A stretch of 64,000 nucleotides of DNA from assembly GCA_002500135.1 (NCBI GenBank), contig DLSM01000006.1:124184-188183 (forward strand), given 5' to 3'. This document shows, piece after piece, positions 8,449-17,278 of the stretch. The translations under genes were made by a program, and so were the position numbers. How positions within the stretch are numbered: the stretch's first letter is position 1; the number at the start of each line of letters is the position of its first letter. The stretch comes from Christensenella sp. UBA7862 (GTDB taxonomy: Bacteria > Bacillota > Clostridia > Christensenellales > UBA1242). A model generated the notes under the pieces. It ran no database searches and had not been told where the DNA came from. It saw nothing but the letters and a program-made list of their open reading frames with translations.

Positions 8449-8732
8449 TTGAAGATTCTTTTAAGCAGACTTCCCTTGTCAAGCGTGCCAGAATATTTTA
8501 TGCAATCGACCTTTCCGCCCAGTTCCAAAACACCAGTCGCTGTGTCAAGTCGGGTCACATTTAAGTCGCTGCCCGCTATTTGCATAATGTCCCCAGCCAC
8601 TTGCAGTTGTAGTTTTTGCGGATTGGACTCAAAGACCTTTTCCACCCCCGACACAGTGAGTTTCACTCGATTTGTAAGCGTCAATTCGCTGTTTTGAAAT
8701 TTTTTCTCCACTTCTTTGCCGTTTTGTTCCAT
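8445..8732 (-). CDS. yabP: Sporulation protein YabP
   Basis: YabP is a small protein required for spore cortex assembly, made in the mother cell. The 95-residue product shows the family core: LTLTNRVKLTVSGVEKV, then QLQVAGDIMQIAGSDLNV, then LELGGKVDCIKYS. I chose ATG 8732 because AGGGGA lies at the right distance; an upstream TTG (8744) would include the ribosome binding site. It is the first gene of yabP-yabQ-divIC. No convincing sigma-E promoter was found in 8733-8905. Confidence 0.82.
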   Translation of the reverse strand: MEQNGKEVEKKFQNSELTLTNRVKLTVSGVEKVFESNPQKLQLQVAGDIMQIAGSDLNVTRLDTATGVLELGGKVDCIKYSGTLDKGSLLKRIFK

Positions 8733-8901
8733 ATTCCCCTCCAAAAGCTTACATTTTTTGTCATTTTTGTTTGTTTTTTGTCATAAAGTGATTATTTCTT
8801 ACAATAAATGCCACTTTTAAACACAAAATGTTATTTTTTTACACTTTAAGACAATGATGTATGTAACCTTATAAATATATGGGACTTGTGGGGGATATAT
8901 G

Positions 8902-8927
8902 CAAAAAGGAAGACGAGTGTCTTCCTT
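8902..8927 (-). terminator. Terminator of the gyrase/BRO unit
   Basis: A perfect 9-bp stem (AAGGAAGAC/GTCTTCCTT, 8906-8914 with 8919-8927) with a GAGT loop. On the minus strand it is followed by a short T run, 12 bases beyond the BRO gene stop. Confidence 0.75.
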
Positions 8928-8938
8928 CATGCATTGAA

Positions 8939-9772
8939 TTATTTATCTTCATTAGGTTTTATTTCAAGTAAATTTTTATTGTCTGAGTTGAGTGGCGAAA
9001 TTGCCTTTTTGCCAACTCTTTGCTCGTAGGCATTTTTTGCTGTTCTTGCAACTTCACCACCCTCTCTCGCAACTCTTTTATGTCCAGCCATTGTGTTTGG
9101 CTTTTGTGCTTTGCTCATTGCTGTTGTGGTAACTTCCGCAAGCATATTTAAAACAAGTTCTATGTTGGTCATATTGTCCCTAAGATTTTCTTTTTTCAAG
9201 CCCTTTAATTGCTTATATTCCCCAACACTCATGCCAGACCATGCCTTTGTCATTTCATTTGTGAGTATAGCATAATCTTTTTCTTGTGTTATGCCACGCT
9301 TTTGCCATTCGTCAGTGAGTTCCTTTCTCATTTTAATGGTCATCATTCTTTGGGTTATCCATTCTTCTGGATAGCCTTTTTGTCTATAAGTTTCAACTGC
9401 TCTGTCAATGGCTTTTTGTGGGTCGGCAATTTCGTCAAGTCTTTCACTTCCAACTTGTGCCAGCCACATTTTAAATGGTTCTGCCTTTTTACTTGGAATA
9501 GATTGGATAAGACGAAGTAAATCTTTGGTGTTAACCACATCTGTTAATCTTGACCTGCCATCTTTCGCAAGCATTTTCAAAGCGTGACAATTTGTCACGG
9601 TTTCATTGCCCTCATCTTTTAATCTTTGTTTTAACTTTCTCCAATAAGCGGTTGGGTCAACACTATCTGTTAATGCTTCAATTACATCAACAACCGAAAA
9701 ATACCAATCTTCTTCCTCAGCGTTCCATTGAGTTCTGATTTTTTTATCTTCAAAAACCTTAATGTTAGACAT
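8939..9772 (-). CDS. BRO-N domain protein (phage antirepressor-like)
   Basis: This 277-residue protein begins with a BRO-N/antirepressor-type domain (about 1-110: KKIRTQW, EEDWYFSVVDVIEALT, the YWRKLKQRL helix, LLRLIQSIPS). A helical C-terminal half includes VAREGGEVARTAKNAYEQRVGKK. BRO-N domains bind DNA and are typical of phage and mobile elements; this two-part form is also found as a single chromosomal gene. ATG 9772 was chosen for its TAGGAG site; the reading frame open further upstream only translates a duplicated promoter-like repeat. It lies 73 bases after gyrA on the same strand and may be co-transcribed. Cellular function is unknown. Confidence 0.7.
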   Translation of the reverse strand: MSNIKVFEDKKIRTQWNAEEEDWYFSVVDVIEALTDSVDPTAYWRKLKQRLKDEGNETVTNCHALKMLAKDGRSRLTDVVNTKDLLRLIQSIPSKKAEPFKMWLAQVGSERLDEIADPQKAIDRAVETYRQKGYPEEWITQRMMTIKMRKELTDEWQKRGITQEKDYAILTNEMTKAWSGMSVGEYKQLKGLKKENLRDNMTNIELVLNMLAEVTTTAMSKAQKPNTMAGHKRVAREGGEVARTAKNAYEQRVGKKAISPLNSDNKNLLEIKPNEDK

Positions 9773-9782
9773 AACATTTTCT

Positions 9783-9838
9783 CCTATAATTTTTGTCGAA
9801 TATTGTTGTTTTAGTTGTCCTATAATTTTTGTCGAATA
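9783..9838. repeat. 20-bp direct repeat between gyrA and the BRO gene
   Basis: CCTATAATTTTTGTCGAATA occurs at 9783-9802 and exactly again at 9819-9838. It lies directly upstream of the BRO gene's ribosome binding site and could be a duplicated operator. Confidence 0.75.
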
Positions 9839-9845
9839 ATGTGTT

Positions 9846-12515
9846 TTATTCGTCAATATTGTCGGTTTCTGTCACATCTTCTGCCATATTTTCTTCATTT
9901 TCGACATTTTCTGTCGCAAGTTCGAGGTTTTCTGTCGCAATTTCCCCATTTTCGAGGTTTTCTGTCATGTTTTCTGCATTTTCTGTCATGGTTTCGACAT
10001 TATTTGTAACATTTTCCTCATTTTCGGCAGCAGTTGCGGTTTCATCAATGTCTTCTTCTGGTTCTTGGTGGATAGCGACAGACGCACAGACTATTTTGGA
10101 GTTTTTATCTCTAAGTCGCATAATTTTTACGCCTTGGGAGTTTCTGCCGATGATATTAAGTGCGCTGGCTTCCATGCGGAGGATTGTGCCTGTGTCGGAC
10201 ATCAAGATTATGTCTTGGTCTGGGGCAACTTGTTTTAGGCAGACAAGTTTGCCAGTTTTGTCGTTTAGCACGCTTGCTTTTATGCCCATTCCACCACGAG
10301 ATTGAAGTCTATAGTCCTCGACATTTGTTCGCTTGCCATAGCCACGTTCGGTGATTGTAAGAAGGTCATAGCCACGTTTTAGGACGCACATGTCAACAAC
10401 GTAATCGCCGTCTGCGAGCCTCATGCTCTTTACACCACGGGAACTTCTGCCAAGTTTTCTTATCTTCCCTTCGCTGTATCTTATGCACTTGCCGTCATGA
10501 GAGGCCAAGATAACTTCGTCAAGTCCGTGTGCTTCTTGGACGGAAATGAGGGTGTCGCCGTCATCGAGTGTAATTGCTTTTTTGCCGTTTTTGTTAATGC
10601 GGACGAACTCTTGCATATCCGTTTTCTTAATGACGCCGAGTTTTGTCGCCATAATGAGTGAGCCTTTTTCTTCTGGGTCAAAGCGGACAATTTCGGTGAC
10701 TTTTTCGTCAGGGTTTAGTTGAAGAAGGTTTATCATTGCTCTGCCCTTAGTGTTCTTTTGTGCTTCTGGAAGCATGTATGCTTTTTGCGAGAACACTCTG
10801 CCTTGGCTGGTGAAGAACAAAAGTAGGTCGTGTGAATTTGCGACAAACATCTTTGTAACAAAGTCGTCCTCCTTGGTCTTATGTCCCGAAACACCAACGC
10901 CGCCACGTCTTTGGGCGTGATACTCGGACACTGGTTGACGTTTAACATATCCCGAGTTTGTAAGCGAGATAACGACATCTTGTTTGTCGATAAAGTCCTC
11001 TATGTTTAGGTCGCTGTAGTCCACGCCAATTTCTGTTTGACGAGGTCTTGCATATTTGTCCTTAATTTCAAGAATTTCCTTTTTGATAATATCAAGAATT
11101 TTCTGTTCGCTTGCCAAAATAGATTTATATTCCTCAATTTGAAGTTTGAGTGCTTGCAATTCGTCACGAATTTTGTTGACTTCCAAACTTGTAAGTCTTT
11201 GAAGTCGCATTTCAAGAATTGCAGTGGCTTGTTTTTCTGTAAGCAAGAATTTTTCGCAAAGTTTTGCATTTGCGTCATATTTATCGTCACTTTTCTTAAT
11301 GATTTGCACCACTTCGTCAACGTTTGCAAGTGCAATGACCAAACCTTCCAAAATGTGCGCACGTTCTTGTGCTTTTTCAAGGTCATAGCGGGTTCTGCGT
11401 GTTATGACGTCTTTTTGGTGTTCAAGATAGTAGTATAAAATTTCCTTTAAGTTAAGAATTTTTGGCTCGCCGTTTACAAGGGCAAGGAAGATAATTCCAT
11501 AACTTGTTTGAAGTGGAGTGTGTTTGTAAAGAAGGTTCAAAACGACTTGTGCGTTTGCGTCACGCTTAACATCAACAACAACTCGCATGCCCGTTCTGTC
11601 CGATTCTTCCTTAATGTCGGCAATGCCTTCAATTCGCTTATCCTTTACAAGGTTGGCAATTTGCTCGATAAGTTTTGCCTTGTTTGTTTGATAAGGAAGT
11701 TCTGTGATGACAATTCTGTTGTGTTTGTTATCTTCCTCAATTTCTGCTCTGCCACGCAAAATTATGGAGCCACGCCCCGTTTTGTATGCTTGTTTTGCCC
11801 CGTTTCTGCCAAGCAAAATACCCTTTGTTGGGAAGTCTGGTGCTGGAATAATTTTGATTAGGTCGTCAACGTCAATTTGAGGGTTGTCGATGAGGGCTAC
11901 AACGCCGTCAATAACTTCGCCCAAGTTGTGAGGTGGAATGTAGGTCGCCATGCCCACAGCAATTCCGTCCGAGCCGTTTACAAGAAGATTTGGGAAACGT
12001 GCTGGAAGAACGGCGGGTTGTTGCATAGTTCCGTCAAAGTTTGGATAGAAATCAACAGTTTCCTTGTCAATATCCCTTAACATTTCGCCCGAGATTTTGG
12101 ACAGTTTTGCCTCGGTGTAACGGTAAGCCGCTGGTGGGTCGCCGTCTATACTTCCGAAGTTGCCTTGCCCGTCAATTAGGGGTTCGTTTATGGAAAAGTC
12201 TTGCGCAAGACGAACGAGAGCGTCATAAACACTGCTGTCGCCGTGTGGGTGGAATTTGCCCAAAACGTCACCGACAATACGTGCGCACTTTTTGTAACCC
12301 TTTTCATAAGTTATGCCAAGGTCGCCCATGTCATAAAGTATCCTTCTGTGAACGGGTTTTAAGCCGTCACGCACGTCTGGAATGGCACGACTGACGTTAA
12401 CCGCCATGGCGTAGGAAATAAACGACTTTTTCATTTCCTCATTTAAATGAACTTTTACATACTTTGTGTTGTCAACCAACTCATCAAGTTGTTTTGAATA
12501 ATCTTGCTTTTTCAT
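9846..12515 (-). CDS. gyrA: DNA gyrase subunit A
   Basis: GyrA is the DNA-cutting subunit of gyrase (A2B2), which introduces negative supercoils. The 889-residue protein has the winged-helix domain with catalytic Tyr133 (in AAYRYTE), the quinolone region HPHGDSSVYD with Ser94 and Asp98 at the susceptible-type positions, and a C-terminal beta-pinwheel. The GyrA box reads QRRGGVG, deviating from QRRGG(R/K)G. The last 70 residues are an extra acidic tail of degenerate TEN(A/L/V)EN repeats. ATG 12515 has AAGAAGGT upstream. It follows gyrB after 234 bases that contain a foldback repeat, so the usual close gyrB-gyrA linkage is interrupted. Confidence 0.97.
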   Translation of the reverse strand: MKKQDYSKQLDELVDNTKYVKVHLNEEMKKSFISYAMAVNVSRAIPDVRDGLKPVHRRILYDMGDLGITYEKGYKKCARIVGDVLGKFHPHGDSSVYDALVRLAQDFSINEPLIDGQGNFGSIDGDPPAAYRYTEAKLSKISGEMLRDIDKETVDFYPNFDGTMQQPAVLPARFPNLLVNGSDGIAVGMATYIPPHNLGEVIDGVVALIDNPQIDVDDLIKIIPAPDFPTKGILLGRNGAKQAYKTGRGSIILRGRAEIEEDNKHNRIVITELPYQTNKAKLIEQIANLVKDKRIEGIADIKEESDRTGMRVVVDVKRDANAQVVLNLLYKHTPLQTSYGIIFLALVNGEPKILNLKEILYYYLEHQKDVITRRTRYDLEKAQERAHILEGLVIALANVDEVVQIIKKSDDKYDANAKLCEKFLLTEKQATAILEMRLQRLTSLEVNKIRDELQALKLQIEEYKSILASEQKILDIIKKEILEIKDKYARPRQTEIGVDYSDLNIEDFIDKQDVVISLTNSGYVKRQPVSEYHAQRRGGVGVSGHKTKEDDFVTKMFVANSHDLLLFFTSQGRVFSQKAYMLPEAQKNTKGRAMINLLQLNPDEKVTEIVRFDPEEKGSLIMATKLGVIKKTDMQEFVRINKNGKKAITLDDGDTLISVQEAHGLDEVILASHDGKCIRYSEGKIRKLGRSSRGVKSMRLADGDYVVDMCVLKRGYDLLTITERGYGKRTNVEDYRLQSRGGMGIKASVLNDKTGKLVCLKQVAPDQDIILMSDTGTILRMEASALNIIGRNSQGVKIMRLRDKNSKIVCASVAIHQEPEEDIDETATAAENEENVTNNVETMTENAENMTENLENGEIATENLELATENVENEENMAEDVTETDNIDE

Positions 12516-12576
12516 TTTTACCTTCTTATTATTTTTTCTTATATGAACAATTTAATAAAATAAGTTATAAGTGAAA

Positions 12577-12736
12577 GCCTGCCCTTGTAAGGGAAGGTGT
12601 CAACGAAGTTGACGAAAGGGTAGTAAAATTTGAGTTACTACTCTATCGTAATATAGATAATAGAGTAGATTTTCTTATTGGACTACCCCTCTGTCGGTTT
12701 TACCGACATCCCCCCTTACAATGGGGGACACACACT
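12577..12736 (+). repeat. Foldback repeat copy A (short type)
   Basis: About 160 bp with ends CCCTTGTAAGGG and CCCCTTACAATGGGG. The inner arms GGGTAGT.../...ACTACCC and CTACTCTAT.../...ATAGAGTAG let the whole element fold on itself. It has no coding capacity. It lies between gyrB and gyrA and fills most of 12516-12749. Confidence 0.85.
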
Positions 12737-12749
12737 TTAAATCAGTTAT

Positions 12750-14789
12750 CTATACATCTAAATCACTAACCAAAGTTGCATTTTCTTCGATAAAACTGCG
12801 TCTGAGTTCTGGGTTTTCGCCCATAAGAGTGTTAAATATTGCGTCTGCTTCAACGGCGTCTTCCATTTTAACTTGCAACATTGTTCTGTGTTCTGGACTC
12901 ATAGTTGTTTCCCAAAGTTGGTCGGAAGTCATCTCTCCAAGACCTTTGTAACGTTGAATATTAACTGGTTTGCCCGCAAGACGAGCGAGTTCGGCGTTCA
13001 GTTCGTCATCGTTATAAAAATACGCCACATTTTTGTTACATTCCACTTTGTAAAGAGGTGGCTGAGCGATGTACACGTGGCCAAGTTCCAGTAGTGGTCG
13101 CATAAATCTGTAGAAGAATGTCAAAAGCAAAATTCGAATGTGACTGCCGTCAACATCAGCATCGGTCATGCAAATAATTTTGTCATAACGTAGTTTGCTT
13201 TCGTTAAATTCGTCATGAATTCCGCACCCAAAAGCTGTAATCATGGCTTTAATTTCTTCGTTTTCAAGAACTCTTGAAAGTCTTGCCTTCTCAACGTTCA
13301 AAATTTTACCTCTAAGTGGCAAAATGGCTTGGAAACGTCTATCTCTGCCTTGCTTTGCAGTTCCGCCAGCACTGTCACCTTCAACTAGAAATATTTCGCA
13401 ATGGCTTGGGTCTTTTGAGGTGCAATCGGCAAGTTTGCCTGGCAAAGTTGTACTTTCAAGAACGCCTTTTCTTCTTGTAAGTTCCCTTGCGTTCCTTGCT
13501 GCTTCCCTAGCACGCTGAGCGGTGAGGGACTTCATAATAAGTTCTCGTGCGATGTTTGGGTTTTCCTCAAGATAATCACCAAAGTTTTCTATCATAACCT
13601 TTTCGACAAGTGTTCGCATAAAGGAGTTGCCGAGTTTGGTTTTGGTTTGCCCTTCAAATTGTGGGTCTTGAAGTTTGACGGATATAACAGCGGTTAAGCC
13701 CTCTCTGCAGTCCTCGCCCGACAATTTTTCGTTTGGTTTGAGCATTTTATTTTTTGTGGCGTAGTCTGTAATAACCTTTGTAATGGCATTTTTGAAGCCG
13801 ACTAGGTGTGTGCCGCCTTCTTCGGTGTTAATGTTGTTTGCGTAGGCGTTTATAACTTCGCTGTAACTGTCGTTGTATTGGAAACTTATTTCCACTTCGC
13901 TTGTTTTATCAATTTTGTTGGCATAGAAGGCTTGTGGGAAAACTGTTTGCCTACCTTTGTTCAAAAAGTCAACAAATTCCACAATTCCGCCTTTAAATTG
14001 GAACACTTCGCTACGTTCCTTGCCTGCACGTTTGTCTGTTAGAGAGATTGTAAGACCTTTGTTCAAAAAAGCAATTTCCCTAAAGCGAGATTTTAAAGTG
14101 TCATAATTAAATGTAGTTGTTTCAAAAATCATGTCGTCTGGGCGGAAGGTGATTGTTGTGCCACGAGAAACGGTGGAGCCAACAATTTTAAGTGGATATT
14201 GAGGAATTCCACGTTTGTATTCTTGTTGATAGTGATTTCCGTTTTGGAAAACGTCAACCTTAAGATATTCACTAAGTGCATTGACGCAAGATAGCCCAAC
14301 GCCATGAAGCCCGCCAGAAATTTTGTAACCACTGCCACCGAACTTGCCACCAGCGTGAAGTTTGGTCAAAACAACTTCAACTGCACTCTTGCCCTCGGTT
14401 TTGTGAATTCCCGTTGGAATTCCACGTCCGTTGTCTGCAACAGAAATGCCACCGTCATCAAGAATTGTGACATCAATGTTCGTGCAGTGACCAGCGATTG
14501 CCTCGTCAATGGAGTTATCTACAATTTCCACAACCAAGTGATGAAGCCCACGCTCGTCTGTGGAGCCGATGTACATTCCCGGTCTTTTCCTAACAGGTTC
14601 CAACCCGTCAAGAACTTGAATATCCTCTTCAGTGTATTTTGTGGTCTTTGTCAGTTCCCCTTCTTTTGCTTCCGCTTCGGAAAATTCCTTTTCATGTTCC
14701 GCAGCCCATTTTTCACTTTCTTCACGTTTTGCTTGTTCCAAACGTTCTCTTTCTTCTTGTTCTTCTTTAGACAGTTTTTCGTCAGCCAT
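12750..14789 (-). CDS. gyrB: DNA gyrase subunit B
   Basis: GyrB is the ATPase subunit of gyrase. The 679-residue protein shows the GHKL ATP site (EIVDNSIDEA, DNGRGIP, GGLHGVGLSCVNALS), the TOPRIM metal site (VEGDSAGG, PLRGKILNVEKA, MTDADVDGSHI) and the C-terminal QRYKGLGEM motif. The catalytic part begins at YTEEDIQVLDGLEPVRKRPGMYIGS. Before it lies a charged Glu/Lys-rich extension of about 53 residues that most GyrB proteins lack. ATG 14789 has a GGGGAA site. It is transcribed away from recF, with TATA-rich sequence upstream. Confidence 0.97.
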   Translation of the reverse strand: MADEKLSKEEQEERERLEQAKREESEKWAAEHEKEFSEAEAKEGELTKTTKYTEEDIQVLDGLEPVRKRPGMYIGSTDERGLHHLVVEIVDNSIDEAIAGHCTNIDVTILDDGGISVADNGRGIPTGIHKTEGKSAVEVVLTKLHAGGKFGGSGYKISGGLHGVGLSCVNALSEYLKVDVFQNGNHYQQEYKRGIPQYPLKIVGSTVSRGTTITFRPDDMIFETTTFNYDTLKSRFREIAFLNKGLTISLTDKRAGKERSEVFQFKGGIVEFVDFLNKGRQTVFPQAFYANKIDKTSEVEISFQYNDSYSEVINAYANNINTEEGGTHLVGFKNAITKVITDYATKNKMLKPNEKLSGEDCREGLTAVISVKLQDPQFEGQTKTKLGNSFMRTLVEKVMIENFGDYLEENPNIARELIMKSLTAQRAREAARNARELTRRKGVLESTTLPGKLADCTSKDPSHCEIFLVEGDSAGGTAKQGRDRRFQAILPLRGKILNVEKARLSRVLENEEIKAMITAFGCGIHDEFNESKLRYDKIICMTDADVDGSHIRILLLTFFYRFMRPLLELGHVYIAQPPLYKVECNKNVAYFYNDDELNAELARLAGKPVNIQRYKGLGEMTSDQLWETTMSPEHRTMLQVKMEDAVEADAIFNTLMGENPELRRSFIEENATLVSDLDV

Positions 14790-14898
14790 TTTCGTTCCCC
14801 TTTATATATATATAATATATTATGTATATAATATAACATATATAATATGAAAAAACAACAACATAAATCACTTTTTTCAAAATTTTTTTAGAAATTTT

Positions 14899-14927
14899 TT
14901 GTCGAATTTTGAGTGTGTGATTATAAT
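14899..14927 (+). promoter_or_regulatory. Possible promoter facing recF
   Basis: TTGTCG (14899-14904), 17-bp spacer, TATAAT (14922-14927). No open reading frame follows until recF at 15384, with a foldback repeat in between. It could give a long-leader recF transcript. The rest of 14790-15074 is AT-rich, with repeat-flank units at 14973-15005 and 15026-15060. Confidence 0.4.
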
Positions 14928-14972
14928 TGCAATGAGGAACCAAAAAAACAACACAGCCAAATTTTTAGGTTT

Positions 14973-15074
14973 GCTCGAAAAAGGACGAAAAATTGGGTTT
15001 TCAATGAAATAGTAAAAATAACTTTGACCGAAAAAAGACGAAAAAATGGATTTTCAACGATTTATTGATTTATT
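14973..15074 (+). repeat. Flank units of the foldback repeat
   Basis: Two degenerate copies of a unit of the form CGAAAAAAGACGAAAAA followed by GGNTTTTCAA (14973-15005 and 15026-15060). The same unit precedes repeat copies C and D at 20296 and 20660, and occurs inverted at 20903-20922. Confidence 0.65.
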
Positions 15075-15240
15075 GTGTGTGCCTGCACTTGTAAGGGAAG
15101 GTGTCAACGAAGTTGACGGAAGGGTAGTCAAACTGGAATTACTACTCTATCGTAATATAGATAACAGAGTAGTTATTCATATTGGACTACCCCTCTGTCG
15201 GTTTCACCGACATCCCCCCTTACAATGGGGGACACACACT
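15075..15240 (+). repeat. Foldback repeat copy B (short type)
   Basis: About 166 bp from GTGTGTGCCTGCACTTG to GGGGGACACACACT. It has the same arms as copy A. It lies between gyrB and recF. Confidence 0.85.
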
Positions 15241-15368
15241 TGGAATAATTTGAGACAAATACAAGGGCAGGCACACACACCGACCCATTTTTAAAAAACA
15301 CAACACCTCAATTTTTTTTAAAAACACTCGAAAAATATTTTAAATGTATTTTAAAATTGGTGAAAATG

Positions 15369-15377
15369 TGTTAAAAT
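15369..15377 (+). promoter_or_regulatory. Extended -10 directly before recF
   Basis: TGT-TAAAAT with the hexamer at 15372-15377, ending six bases before the recF ATG. The predicted start point is the ATG itself. No clear -35 is seen. Confidence 0.5.
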
Positions 15378-15383
15378 GAAAAC

Positions 15384-16475
15384 ATGATTATTGAAAAGGT
15401 TAAGTTAGAGAATTTTCGCAATTACAAGTCGTGTGAAATTAAACTTGCTCCGGGGCTAAATGTCTTTCGTGGCAACAACGCTCAAGGCAAGACAAATTTC
15501 CTCGAGAGTATATATCTTAGCAGCATTGGCAAGTCACCCAAGACAAACAAGGAGAAGGACCTTATAAAATGGGGTAGCAATTTTGCGAAGATTTATGTAA
15601 AGAGTAAAAAGAAGTTTTATGACCAGACAATAGAAATTGTCCTAAACGAACAAACAAACAAAACAATCAAAATAAACGGCATTGGCATAAAACGTATGGG
15701 CGACCTCATTGGCGAAATGCCAGTTGTATATTTTGCACCAGACGAAATTGGACTTATTAAAGACGGACCAGCCGACAGACGAAGATTTATGGATATTGAC
15801 ATAAGCCAGCTGAACAAGTCATATTTTTATAACCTTCTTCGCTATGACAAAATTTTAAACGAACGAAATAAACTATTAAAGCAATCTAAAACCCTTGAAG
15901 CATTGCACGACACCATTGACCTTTGGGACACACAACTAAGTGACGTGGCAAGCAAGATTATATTCCAACGACTTTGGTTTTTGGATAAAATAAAAGAACC
16001 AGCAAAAGTTGTTCACCACAACATAACTTCGGGAAAAGAAGACTTAAATGTAAGATATCAAGGGATAAACTTACCCACTGTTCAAGAAATTAAAAATAAA
16101 ATATACCAAAGTTACAAAACTAATCTCAAAAAGGACTTTGAATTTGGATATACGACCATAGGTCCCCACAGAGATGACATTGAAATTACAATAAACAATA
16201 TAGACATAAGAAATTTTGGCTCGCAAGGGCAACAACGTCTTGCAACTCTATCTCTTAAAGTTGCAGAACTTGTTTTGTTTGAACAAGAACTGGGCGAAAA
16301 GCCAGTGTTGCTTCTTGATGACGTTCTAAGCGAACTTGACACAAAACGCTGTCAAAACTTTCTAAAAGAGATTGAAAACTATCAAACAATATTAACTACA
16401 ACAAAGTTTACAAAAAAACTTAGGGAATGTGACGCCGTTTTTATGGTTAAAAACGCAGTAATCTCAAGAATTTGA
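15384..16475 (+). CDS. recF: Recombination protein RecF
   Basis: RecF is an SMC/ABC-type ATPase that helps load RecA at gaps with RecO and RecR. The 363-residue protein has the typical start MIIEKVKLENFRNY, Walker A GNNAQGKT (residues 30-37), the signature GSQGQQRLATLSLK and Walker B VLLLDDVLSELD. The length is normal. No Shine-Dalgarno sequence precedes ATG 15384, and an extended -10 ends six bases before it, so a leaderless message is likely. It is not downstream of dnaN as usual: it lies upstream of dnaA in the same direction. Its last codons form part of its own terminator. Confidence 0.95.
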   Translation: MIIEKVKLENFRNYKSCEIKLAPGLNVFRGNNAQGKTNFLESIYLSSIGKSPKTNKEKDLIKWGSNFAKIYVKSKKKFYDQTIEIVLNEQTNKTIKINGIGIKRMGDLIGEMPVVYFAPDEIGLIKDGPADRRRFMDIDISQLNKSYFYNLLRYDKILNERNKLLKQSKTLEALHDTIDLWDTQLSDVASKIIFQRLWFLDKIKEPAKVVHHNITSGKEDLNVRYQGINLPTVQEIKNKIYQSYKTNLKKDFEFGYTTIGPHRDDIEITINNIDIRNFGSQGQQRLATLSLKVAELVLFEQELGEKPVLLLDDVLSELDTKRCQNFLKEIENYQTILTTTKFTKKLRECDAVFMVKNAVISRI

Positions 16476-16489
16476 GATTACTTTTTTTT
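16457..16489 (+). terminator. recF terminator overlapping the stop codon
   Basis: A 10-bp stem GTAATCTCAA/TTGAGATTAC (16458-16467, 16472-16481) followed by eight T residues. The recF stop (16473-16475) is inside the 3' arm. Confidence 0.9.
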
Positions 16490-16500
16490 AACATTATAGT

Positions 16501-16590
16501 CTTCTTAGGAAGTTCGTCCACGAATGTGGACATAGTCTTCTTAAGAAAGCATGATAGCACTTCGTGCATGATAGCAACTACGTTGCATTG
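16501..16590. repeat. Ladder of short hairpins
   Basis: Successive small palindromes are separated by ATAGT/ATGATAG spacers: GTCCAC-gaat-GTGGAC (16516-16531), GCAC-ttc-GTGC (16557-16567) and GCAAC-tac-GTTGC (16574-16586), with CTTCTTA...AAG units before them. A similar ladder follows khpB at 25531. Confidence 0.6.
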
Positions 16591-16621
16591 CGGTCGTTTA
16601 AATTTAAAACATCTCAAGTGA

Positions 16622-16791
16622 AGGCTCCCCATTGTAAGGGGGAGTGGATTGCTTTAGCAAGACGAGAGGGTAGTCCAATGAGTAAAACTATTCTATTATC
16701 AATATCACGATAGAGTAGTAATTCAAACTAGACTACCCTTCCGCTGCGACTTATGTCGCACCACCTTCCCTTACAAGGGCAGGCACACACT
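16622..16791 (-). repeat. Foldback repeat copy F (short type, inverted)
   Basis: About 170 bp from GGCTCCCCATTGTAAGGGGG to CCCTTACAAGGGCAGGCAC, in the opposite orientation to copies A and B. Its inner arm differs (GCTGCGACttatGTCGCA). It lies between recF and dnaA. Confidence 0.82.
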
Positions 16792-16836
16792 ACAACACTT
16801 TACATTAAGACATAATATTCACAACAATATATATAT

Positions 16837-16893
16837 TTCGACAAAATGGGCATATAATTGCTAGGTTTCGCTTATAGAGCGGGTTTTGTCGAA
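16837..16893. other. Large inverted repeat with inner palindrome
   Basis: TTCGACAAAA (16837-16846) pairs with TTTTGTCGAA (16884-16893), enclosing CGCT-tatag-AGCG (16869-16881). A potential structured RNA or cruciform in the noncoding stretch between recF and dnaA. The rest of 16894-17156 shows no gene. Confidence 0.5.
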
Positions 16894-17156
16894 TTTGTGT
16901 GGGAAAAATAATATTTTGTGACATTGTAAGGAATTTGATAAAAATATGTATTAAATTGCTACAAGCGGCATAAATAGCGGAGTTTAGCGTTTAATAGGTG
17001 ATAAAAGCCCTAAAACCCACATTATTCGGCACTTTTAGAATTTATCCGACAAACTTCTTCCCCCAAAAAACCTTGTCAAGCAAATTTAACAACTTTTTTT
17101 ATTTTTTTTCTAAGCGGTTTTATTTAAGAAAGTTTTTTTAAGAAAAACTGGTTCAG

Positions 17157-17190
17157 GGTGTGTGTCTGCCCTTGTAAGGGGAGACACACA
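17157..17190. repeat. Foldback repeat remnant G, ends only
   Basis: A near-perfect 34-bp palindrome made of the two outer ends of the foldback repeat joined directly (GTGTGTGTCT, CCCTTGTAAGGGG, AGACACACAC), with the interior missing. Confidence 0.75.
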
Positions 17191-17278
17191 CAACAAATAG
17201 ATTTTACATCATAGACCACTTGCGATTATCGCCTCCATTCTTCTTTCTTCTTTTTTATTTTTTATTTTCAATTTGCCG

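Noticed and set aside
9829..10305. 158-codon plus-strand frame opposite the gyrA 3' end
   Set aside because: Low-complexity Ser/Phe-rich shadow of the acidic GyrA tail.
15046..15294. Open reading frame over foldback repeat copy B
   Set aside because: It is a translation of the repeat; similar frames occur in copies C, D and E at the same phase, and there is no ribosome binding site.
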